From Bacillota bacterium (lineage in GTDB: Bacteria > Bacillota > Clostridia > Acetivibrionales > DTU013), in assembly GCA_023412665.1 (NCBI GenBank), contig JAEZCA010000002.1, positions 82,294 through 146,293 of the forward strand: a stretch of DNA of 64,000 nucleotides, read 5' to 3'. A program made the position numbers and the translations under genes. Under the pieces are notes generated by a model, which saw nothing but the letters and a program-made list of their open reading frames with translations, made no database searches and was not told the DNA's origin. Shown piece after piece: positions 35,743 to 43,095 of this stretch (its first letter is position 1; each line of letters starts with the position of its first letter).

Positions 35743-36130
35743 ATTACTGTTTTAAGTAAAAAACCGACACATCCGCATGGTCCAAAATTCAACTAGGGTG
35801 CACAGTTAGCTTGTTTTGTGTCTACATAAAAGTCTATATGGTATCTTATGTCCCGATGTTATTGAAATAAATCAATAAAAAGCATAAAAAATTGCACCCT
35901 GTCAACAATATTGTACATAATCGCACAGAGAGTGCTTATGTCAATTGAATCACTACAAAATGTTTATAGCTTTATTAATACATTTTTTTAATGTAATGTT
36001 GCTAAACGGCATAAGTCAATGGTATATTAATATCGGAGTTGATTTGCCAGATGCTCCAGTTCTTGGGCATAATCGGCAAAAAGCAATATTTGACAGCATG
36101 GCAATGGACGGCATACATAATAGATAATAT
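35743..36130. other. AT-rich intergenic region before cellobiose phosphorylase
   Basis: About 390 bases without a convincing gene. A 60-codon frame at 35945-36127 has no ribosome site and no family resemblance. The region presumably holds the phosphorylase promoter, but no clear -35/-10 pair stands out. Confidence 0.5.
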
Positions 36131-36144
36131 AATGGAGGGACATG

Positions 36145-38583
36145 ATGAAATACGGTTATTTTGATGATGCGAACAGGGAATATGTAATCACCACGCCTGA
36201 AACGCCAAGCCCATGGATCAACTATTCAGGCAATCAGGAGTTTTTCTCGCTCATTTCCAATACGGCAGGCGGATATTGCTTCTATAAGGATGCAAGGCTG
36301 AGACGTCTCACCAGATACAGGTACAACAACGTACCGGTGGACAACGGAGGAAGGTATTTCTATATCCGTGAAGAGAACGGCGATTTCTGGGCTCCCGGAT
36401 GGGCACCGGTCAGAAAGTCCCTGGATAAATATGAATGCAGGCATGGACTGGGCTACACCAGGATATATGGCGAGCACAACGGAATCGGTGCGGAAGTACT
36501 GATTTTCGTTCCCCAGAATTTCAATGGTGAGGTACATAAGGTCAGCATAGTCAATAACAGCGGCGAGACAAAGAACATCAAGCTTTTTTCATTCATCGAA
36601 TGGTGCCTCTGGAACGCTTACGACGACATGACAAATTTCCAGAGAAATTTCAACACCGGTGAGGTGGAATTCGAGGATAACACGATTTATCATAAAACCG
36701 AGTACAGGGAAAGGCGCAATCACTACGCATTCTATTCGTCAAATACCGACGTGACAGGCTTTGATACTGACAGGTATGAGTTTGTCGGAAGATACAATGG
36801 CTTTGAAGCGCCGAAGGCTGTTATTGAAGGCAAGTCCATGAATACACTGACTGACGGCTGGTCACCCATTGCCTCCCATGGTTTTGATATTTCGCTCAAA
36901 GCGGGAGAGAAGAAGGAAATCGTATTCGTTCTCGGATACGTGGAGAACGATGTCAGTGAAAAATGGGCAGCTCCCGGCATAATCAACAAGAAAAATGCAA
37001 AAGCAATGATAGAAAAATTTGCATCAGTGCAGCAGGTCGAGGAAGCATTGGCGGAATTGAAGGAATACTGGGATGGTTTGCTGTCCAAGTACTCGGTCAG
37101 CAGCGGAGATGAAAAGCTCAACCGTATGGTCAACATATGGAACCAGTATCAGTGCATGGTCACATTCAACATGTCCAGAAGTGCATCCTATTTTGAATCC
37201 GGAATAGGCCGCGGTATGGGCTTCAGAGACTCCAACCAGGATATTATGGGCTTTGTGCACCAGATACCCAACAGAGCAAAGGAAAGATTGCTGGATTTGG
37301 CTGCAACACAGCTTGAGGACGGCGGTGCATATCACCAGTACCAGCCGCTAACGAAGAAGGGCAACAATGAAATAGGCGGCAACTTCAATGATGACCCGCT
37401 GTGGCTGATAGCTGCAACAGCGGCATATATCAAGGAGACTGGCGATTTCAGTATCCTCGACGAAATGGTGCCGTATGACAATGATCCGTCAAAGGCTGCA
37501 AGCATGTTCGATCACCTGCGCAGGTCCTTCTATCATGTGGTCAACAACCTTGGACCTCACGGGCTTCCCCTTATCGGCCGTGCCGATTGGAATGACTGCC
37601 TGAACCTGAATTGCTTCTCCACTGAGCCGGATGAGTCTTATCAGACTACTACCAGCAAAGACGGCAAGGTTGCAGAATCGGTTCTGATTGCAGGAATGTT
37701 CGTATTCATAGGTAAGGATTTTGTCAATATATGTGAAAATATAGGCTTGAACGAAGAATCAAAGACCGCTGCCGAGCATATTGAAAAAATGAAGGAAACT
37801 GTCATGAAATACGGATTCGATGGCGAATGGTTCCTGCGTGCTTATGATGATTTCGGAAACAAGGTCGGCAGCAAGGAAAATGAAGAAGGCAAAATATTCA
37901 TTGAAACCCAGGGCTTCTGTTCCATGGCCGGTATCGGTTTGGAAAGTGGAGCCGTTGAAAAAGCGCTGGATTCGGCCTGGAAATATCTTGGCACCAAGCA
38001 TGGCCTCGTTCTGGTGAATCCTGCCTATACAAAATATCATGTCGAGCTTGGAGAGATATCGTCATATCCGCCGGGATACAAGGAAAATGCAGGTATTTTC
38101 TGTCACAACAACCCGTGGATCATGTGCGCCGAGACCGTTCTGGGCAGGGGAGATAAGGCGTTTGAATGCTATTCTACGATAGCTCCCGCATACAGGGAAG
38201 AAATCAGCGACCTCCACAGAATGGAGCCTTATGTTTATTCACAGATGATCGCAGGCAAGGATGCAAAGAGGCATGGAGAAGCCAAGAACTCATGGCTGAC
38301 AGGAACGGCAGCATGGAATTTTGTCGCTATATCTCAGTTTATACTTGGAATTAAACCTGATTACAACGGACTTGCAATCGATCCGTGCATACCGAAGTCA
38401 TGGGATGGCTTTAGCGTAACCAGAAGCTTCAGGGGTGCTGTATACGAAATCTGTATTACCAATCCGCAGCACGTAAGCAAAGGAATCAAAAAGCTCACTG
38501 TTGACGGAAAGGAATGCAGCGGAAACATACTGCCGATATTCGGCGACGGTAAGGTTCACAAAGTCGAAGCAGTTATGGGATAA
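36145..38583 (+). CDS. cbp: Cellobiose phosphorylase (GH94)
   Basis: The 812-residue protein matches the GH94 cellobiose phosphorylase of C. thermocellum closely by memory, from MKYGYFDDANREYVIT through YFESGIGRGMGFRDSNQD and HQYQPLTKKGNNEIGG to the catalytic aspartate motif GRADWNDCLNLN. It cleaves cellobiose with phosphate into glucose-1-phosphate and glucose in the cytoplasm, saving ATP. The second ATG (36145) is chosen: GGAGG is 6 bases upstream and family members start there. It stands alone between terminators. Its presence is the main sign of a cellulose- or cellodextrin-using host. Confidence 0.93.
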   Translation: MKYGYFDDANREYVITTPETPSPWINYSGNQEFFSLISNTAGGYCFYKDARLRRLTRYRYNNVPVDNGGRYFYIREENGDFWAPGWAPVRKSLDKYECRHGLGYTRIYGEHNGIGAEVLIFVPQNFNGEVHKVSIVNNSGETKNIKLFSFIEWCLWNAYDDMTNFQRNFNTGEVEFEDNTIYHKTEYRERRNHYAFYSSNTDVTGFDTDRYEFVGRYNGFEAPKAVIEGKSMNTLTDGWSPIASHGFDISLKAGEKKEIVFVLGYVENDVSEKWAAPGIINKKNAKAMIEKFASVQQVEEALAELKEYWDGLLSKYSVSSGDEKLNRMVNIWNQYQCMVTFNMSRSASYFESGIGRGMGFRDSNQDIMGFVHQIPNRAKERLLDLAATQLEDGGAYHQYQPLTKKGNNEIGGNFNDDPLWLIAATAAYIKETGDFSILDEMVPYDNDPSKAASMFDHLRRSFYHVVNNLGPHGLPLIGRADWNDCLNLNCFSTEPDESYQTTTSKDGKVAESVLIAGMFVFIGKDFVNICENIGLNEESKTAAEHIEKMKETVMKYGFDGEWFLRAYDDFGNKVGSKENEEGKIFIETQGFCSMAGIGLESGAVEKALDSAWKYLGTKHGLVLVNPAYTKYHVELGEISSYPPGYKENAGIFCHNNPWIMCAETVLGRGDKAFECYSTIAPAYREEISDLHRMEPYVYSQMIAGKDAKRHGEAKNSWLTGTAAWNFVAISQFILGIKPDYNGLAIDPCIPKSWDGFSVTRSFRGAVYEICITNPQHVSKGIKKLTVDGKECSGNILPIFGDGKVHKVEAVMG

Positions 38584-38603
38584 AGAGATAAGCTTTGGCA
38601 AGG

Positions 38604-38634
38604 GCGGTGGTCTGAAAAAGATCACCGCTTTTTT
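38604..38634 (+). terminator. Rho-independent terminator after cellobiose phosphorylase
   Basis: GCGGTGGTC and GATCACCGC (one G-U) around a 7-base loop, then TTTTTT. Confidence 0.85.
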
Positions 38635-38653
38635 ATTGGAACTGTGTGAGTGT

Positions 38654-38804
38654 GGGGACGCTTCTCACTTTTAGTTTGGGGACGCTTCTCACTTTTTTTA
38701 CATGGAAACAGAGGAAGTATCCCTGAGTACCAAGCAGAAAGGTGAGAAGCGTCCCCGACAGAAAGGTGAGAAGCGTCCCCGTCAGAAAGGTGAGAAGCGT
38801 CCCC
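38654..38804. repeat. Five-copy inverted REP array
   Basis: Two minus copies GGGGACGCTTCTCAC (38654, 38678) face three plus copies GTGAGAAGCGTCCCC (38742, 38766, 38790). Spacing within each side is exactly 24 bp. The gap between sides is 49 bp. Confidence 0.92.
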
Positions 38805-38868
38805 ATTGAGGAGCGTTATAATGTACGAGAAAAAGTACATAAGATTGTGAAATATGTGTTTTTTCAGG

Positions 38869-38929
38869 TTGAAATATTTGGCAACAGATGTTACAATGTA
38901 TCTATATTGGTACAGTTAAAATAATTAAC
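38869..38929 (+). promoter_or_regulatory. Promoter of hydrogenase operon 1 with Rex-like site
   Basis: TTGAAA (38869-38874), 17 bases, TACAAT (38892-38897). At 38915-38929 GTTAA-N5-TTAAC, followed by AAA, resembles the Rex operator TTGTTAA-N4-TTAACAA but with one extra central base. The operon leader would be about 450 bases. The Rex assignment is tentative. Confidence 0.5.
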
Positions 38930-39088
38930 AAAATAGTCACATCAGGAAAACGATACCATCACATCGGGCATACACACATATGATCCGCTCCCGGATCGGC
39001 ATTTCCGGCGACAGTTGACCGACAGCGGCTAATGGCGCAAAGGATTGTTAAAAAATACTCAAAGATGACATTTGAACAATGTAAGAGT

Positions 39089-39290
39089 CCCCCTCCTCTA
39101 TACGTATTTTCAGCCCTTCAGGCTGAAAAACGCTTGGTGAGGGTTACCGATTGAAAAATCTGTCAGTGGCGAGTACAATCTACCACTGACGTTGTTCAAA
39201 CGCCACGTTAAGGCGTGGCGCACGGAGTGTAGCGCAGGGCGAATTCATTTCGCCCGCAGCGAGGGGGTATGGGGGCTTGCCCCCATTGGA
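39089..39290 (+). repeat. Truncated copy of the structured repeat plus GC-rich multi-hairpin segment
   Basis: 39089-39155 matches the first ~65 bases of the 277-bp element (TACGTATTTTCAGCCCTT, CGCTTGGTG). Beyond it the sequence changes to four consecutive hairpins: TCAGTGG/CCACTGA, CGCCAC/GTGGCG, GGGCGAA/TTCGCCC and GGGGGC/GCCCCC. It lies in the leader of hydrogenase operon 1. Confidence 0.65.
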
Positions 39291-39351
39291 AATTGAATAA
39301 AAAAATCAACTAGCCTGTACACATTTATCAAAGTGCGTAAAGGAGGTCTTT

Positions 39352-39849
39352 ATGAGCGTTCAGTCAAAAACTTGTACGTGCAGGAATGAAACCGAGCAGG
39401 AAAAGTACGACAGGATCGCAGAGGTGATCGAGGAGTACAGGGACAGGGAGGGAAGCCTTATCCAGATCCTCCACATGGCCCAGGGGATATACGGATGTCT
39501 TCCGCTCCAGCTTCAGCAGTTTATTGCGGAGAAGCTGGGGAAGACGCTATCCGAGGTCAGCGGGGTCGTTTCGTTCTATTCCTTTTTCACAACTGTTCCA
39601 AGAGGTGAAAATACGATAAGGGTCTGCCTTGGAACAGCATGCTATGTGCGCGGAGGAAAGAAAATTATCGAGAAGCTGAGGGAGATACTGAATATCGATG
39701 TAGGGGGAACGACCGCCGACGGCAAGTTCACTCTTGAGGTCATGAGATGTATCGGCGCATGCGGACTTGCACCTGCCATAACCATAAATGACAAGGTCTA
39801 CAAGCAGGTAAACCCCGACAAGCTGCGCAGCATTGTGGATCGGTATTGA
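39352..39849 (+). CDS. hydC: Hydrogenase subunit HydC, NuoE-like [2Fe-2S] thioredoxin fold (operon 1)
   Basis: This 165-residue NuoE/24-kDa family protein has the four [2Fe-2S] cysteines in CLGTACYVRGG and MRCIGACGLAP. The N-terminal helical part (IQILHMAQGIYGCLPL) is typical. In HydABC complexes this subunit shuttles electrons beside the flavin subunit. GGAGG is well placed before the ATG. It heads a three-gene operon with the NuoF fusion and HydA; a paralogue lies at 50022. Confidence 0.92.
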   Translation: MSVQSKTCTCRNETEQEKYDRIAEVIEEYRDREGSLIQILHMAQGIYGCLPLQLQQFIAEKLGKTLSEVSGVVSFYSFFTTVPRGENTIRVCLGTACYVRGGKKIIEKLREILNIDVGGTTADGKFTLEVMRCIGACGLAPAITINDKVYKQVNPDKLRSIVDRY

Positions 39850-39863
39850 AAAGGAGGGAGAGC

Positions 39864-42800
39864 ATGCGGGATCAGAAAATAATCATTAAAAACAGCAGTG
39901 ATCTTCTTACAGTCAGAGAAGATTACCTTAAAAAGCAGGAAGGCATGAAATACAGGATTCAGGTCTGCTCGGGAGCCGGATGCATATCCTCCAACTGCCA
40001 TGCTGTCAGGGATGCTCTGGCAGCCTGCATGGATGAAAAAGGGCTGAGCGGCAGCGTTGAAATGATTGAGACCGGATGTATCGGAACCTGTGATCTGGGG
40101 CCGGTAATGGTCATAACCGGAATCGGGGACGCTTCTCACGTTATTGGCAGCAGCGGCAGTCCGGACGGGGACGCATCTCACATTTCGAGCAATAGTAACA
40201 CCTCAAACGACAGGAGCAACTCAGACATCATGAGCATCCAAAACAACAGAAACAGTGTGTTCTATATCAAGCTTACGCCGCAGGATATACCGGCGATAGT
40301 CGAGTCACATCTGGTACAGGGAAGGATATTGTACGATAAAACGTATTTCGACAGCAAAAAGAATAAAAACACACCATTTATTGATGATATTGAATACTTT
40401 AAAAATCAGACAAAGATTGCATTAAGAAACTGTGGCACCATCGATTACGGATCGTTGGAGGACTACATCGCCCATGACGGGTATATGGCCATTGCCAGGG
40501 TGCTGGAGGGGTACACGCCCCAAATGGCTGCGGACGAAATCAAAAAATCCGGGCTCAGAGGAAGGGGCGGCGCTGGTTTTCCTACGGGCATCAAGCTTGA
40601 ATCGGGCATGAAAGCCCGGGACAATGTGAAGTATCTGGTCTGCAACGCAGACGAGGGAGATCCGGGAGCTTTCATGGACAGAAGCATCCTGGAGGGCGAT
40701 CCTCACAGCGTCATAGAAGGAATGATGATCGGCGGCTATATTATAGGAGCCCGAAAGGGTTATGTGTATGTAAGGGCTGAATATCCGCTGGCCGTCGAAA
40801 GACTGGATATGGCGATCAAGATCGCAAGGGAGGCCGGTCTGCTTGGCCGGAACATACTTGAAAAAGGCTTTGATTTCGATCTGGAGATCAGGATCGGAGC
40901 GGGAGCATTTGTCTGCGGAGAGGAAACAGCGTTGATGGCCTCGATAGAGGGGCAGAGGGGCGAGCCCAGGCAAAAGCCGCCTTTCCCGTTCCAGAAGGGA
41001 CTTTTCGGGAAACCGACCATTATCAGCAATGTTGAGACATATGCAAATATTGCTCCCATCATATTAAAGGGCAGCGAATGGTTCTCAGGTATCGGAACGG
41101 AGAAAAGCAAGGGCACGAAGGTATTTGCTCTTGCCGGCGCGATAAATAATACCGGTATTGTGGAAGTGCCGATGGGTACTGCTCTGGGAGATATCATTTT
41201 CAATATTGGCGGAGGTGTCAGAAAGAACAGGGAATTCAAGGCGGCCCAGACCGGCGGACCGTCCGGGGGCTGCATCAAAAGCGAAAATCTCAACACTCCG
41301 ATGGATTATGAATCACTGACAAGGCTCGGCGCCATCATGGGCTCCGGAGGCCTTATCACAATGGATGAGGATACCTGCATGGTGGATATGGCAAGATATT
41401 TCATGGAGTTCATCCAGGAGGAATCCTGCGGCAAATGTGTCCCCTGCAGGCTTGGCACCAAGCGGATGCTGGAGATACTTGAAAGGATCACCAGGGGTCA
41501 TGGCGAGCAAGGCGATATTGAAGAGTTGGAGGAGCTCGGAGCAATGATAAAGGAGGCTGCCGTATGCGGCCTTGGTCAGACTGCACCCAACCCGGTCCTC
41601 AGCATGATAAACAATTTCAGGGAGGAGTATGAGGAGCATATCAGGTACAAGTACTGCAGGGCGGGAGTGTGCGCCGATATGTTCATTTCACCCTGCCAGA
41701 ATGCCTGCCCCGCCGGAGTGAATGTGCCGGGATATGTTTCACTGGTAGCGGCGGGAAGGCTCAGGGACGCATATAACCTGATAAGGAAGGAGAATCCGTT
41801 CCCGGCTGTCTGCGGAAGGGTATGCACCCACGAATGCGAAAGCAAATGCCGCAGAGGTCAGCTGGATGAGCCTGTTGCCATTGCAGATCTCAAGAGATAT
41901 GTGGCCGATTATGTTTTGAAAAACGAAGAGCCTTATATGGACCTCGTTTTCCCTAAGAAGGGCAAAAGCGTGGGAATCATCGGGGCCGGTCCGTCAGGGC
42001 TCACCTGTGGTTATTACCTTGCAAGGCTGGGCTATGATGTGGACGTATACGAGTCCCAGCCGGTAGCGGGAGGCATCCTTGCCTTTGGAATACCGGAGTA
42101 CAGGCTGCCGTCGGATGTTTTGCAGCATGAGATAAAACAGATAGAGCAGGTAGGTGTCAACATCCACCTGGACATGGAGGTCGGCTCCGACATCACGTTC
42201 TACCAGCTGAAAAACAAGCATGACGCACTGTACATAGCAACCGGCACGCAATTTTCAAACAAGATAAATATTCCGGGAGAGGACCTGAAGGGTGTATACC
42301 ATGGCCTGGATTTCCTGAGGGATGTGAACCTTGGGAAGGATGTTAAAATCAGCGGAAGGGTCGCGGTCATAGGCGGCGGCAACACTGCCATCGATGCGGC
42401 ACGGACCGCAGTCAGGCTTGGTGCCCAGGAGGTCACGGTACTTTACAGACGCCTTGTGGATGATATGCCAGCAGATGCCAGAGAGATAAGAGATGCTGTT
42501 GAAGAAGGCATCAGTATTATTCCTTTGGTGGCGCCGGTCAAATTCAACGGCAGGGAAAAGGTGAGGGAGATAGAATGTATCCGTATGGAGCCTGGAGGCT
42601 TTGATTCAAGCGGGAGAAGGAAGCCAAGGCCTGTTTCGGGCACTGAATTTACCATAAAGGTCGATTATGTCATTCCCGCAGTCAGTCAATATTCCGACCT
42701 GCCGTTTATCAACAGGGACGAGGTCGAGGTCACTCAGTGGGGTACATTTGTCACTGACCGCGACACCTTGATGACAAAAATGAAGGGCGTATTCGCCGGC

Positions 42801-43094
42801 GGAGATGTGGCACGCGGCTCGGACACTGTTATCAGGGCTATCGCCGATGGCAAGACTGCTGCAAAATCGATAGATAAATATCTTGGTGGTAGGGGAGAAC
42901 TCAATACCGGAGAGGATATTGAGATACCAAAGGCGGCGGATGAAAAGGAAATCGTGGAGCATGAGAGGTTCCCGATGAAATACCTGCCTCCCAGGGAGCG
43001 CAGCCAAAATTTCGAAGAGGTTGCAGTTGGCTTCCACAAGCTGAATGCGATAGCTGAAGCGATGAGATGCCTGAGATGCGACAGGAGGTGCTGA
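39864..43094 (+). CDS. hydB: HydB: NuoF-like flavin subunit fused to an NfnB/GltD-like NADPH oxidoreductase (operon 1)
   Basis: A 1076-residue fusion. Order: thioredoxin-like [2Fe-2S] domain (~30-150; CSGAGCISSN, TGCIGTCDLGP), NuoF core (~175-560) with SGLRGRGGAGFPTG for FMN/NADH and the ESCGKCVPCRLGT [4Fe-4S] site, then a GltD/NfnB module (~610-1045). That module has CQNACPAGV...CGRVCTHECESKCRRG iron-sulfur cysteines, an FAD motif (GIIGAGPSGL) and an NAD(P) motif (AVIGGGNTAIDAARTA). The fusion predicts coupling of both NADH and NADPH pools to ferredoxin and H2. The first domain is interrupted at ~88-131 by an insert carrying two in-frame REP copies. ATG 39864 has AAGGAGGGAG; the frame start at 39846 overlaps hydC. 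Confidence 0.9.
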   Translation: MRDQKIIIKNSSDLLTVREDYLKKQEGMKYRIQVCSGAGCISSNCHAVRDALAACMDEKGLSGSVEMIETGCIGTCDLGPVMVITGIGDASHVIGSSGSPDGDASHISSNSNTSNDRSNSDIMSIQNNRNSVFYIKLTPQDIPAIVESHLVQGRILYDKTYFDSKKNKNTPFIDDIEYFKNQTKIALRNCGTIDYGSLEDYIAHDGYMAIARVLEGYTPQMAADEIKKSGLRGRGGAGFPTGIKLESGMKARDNVKYLVCNADEGDPGAFMDRSILEGDPHSVIEGMMIGGYIIGARKGYVYVRAEYPLAVERLDMAIKIAREAGLLGRNILEKGFDFDLEIRIGAGAFVCGEETALMASIEGQRGEPRQKPPFPFQKGLFGKPTIISNVETYANIAPIILKGSEWFSGIGTEKSKGTKVFALAGAINNTGIVEVPMGTALGDIIFNIGGGVRKNREFKAAQTGGPSGGCIKSENLNTPMDYESLTRLGAIMGSGGLITMDEDTCMVDMARYFMEFIQEESCGKCVPCRLGTKRMLEILERITRGHGEQGDIEELEELGAMIKEAAVCGLGQTAPNPVLSMINNFREEYEEHIRYKYCRAGVCADMFISPCQNACPAGVNVPGYVSLVAAGRLRDAYNLIRKENPFPAVCGRVCTHECESKCRRGQLDEPVAIADLKRYVADYVLKNEEPYMDLVFPKKGKSVGIIGAGPSGLTCGYYLARLGYDVDVYESQPVAGGILAFGIPEYRLPSDVLQHEIKQIEQVGVNIHLDMEVGSDITFYQLKNKHDALYIATGTQFSNKINIPGEDLKGVYHGLDFLRDVNLGKDVKISGRVAVIGGGNTAIDAARTAVRLGAQEVTVLYRRLVDDMPADAREIRDAVEEGISIIPLVAPVKFNGREKVREIECIRMEPGGFDSSGRRKPRPVSGTEFTIKVDYVIPAVSQYSDLPFINRDEVEVTQWGTFVTDRDTLMTKMKGVFAGGDVARGSDTVIRAIADGKTAAKSIDKYLGGRGELNTGEDIEIPKAADEKEIVEHERFPMKYLPPRERSQNFEEVAVGFHKLNAIAEAMRCLRCDRRC
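40125..40181 (-). repeat. Two REP copies in frame inside hydB
   Basis: GGGGACGCTTCTCAC (40125-40139) and GGGGACGCATCTCAC (40167-40181, one change) are both read as codons for GDASH. They lie in a ~44-residue Ser/Asn/Gly-rich insert absent from the paralogue at 51589. Confidence 0.92.
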
Positions 43095-43095
43095 T

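Noticed and set aside
35945..36127. 60-codon frame before cellobiose phosphorylase
   Set aside because: No ribosome site, no recognisable family, and AT-rich intergenic composition.
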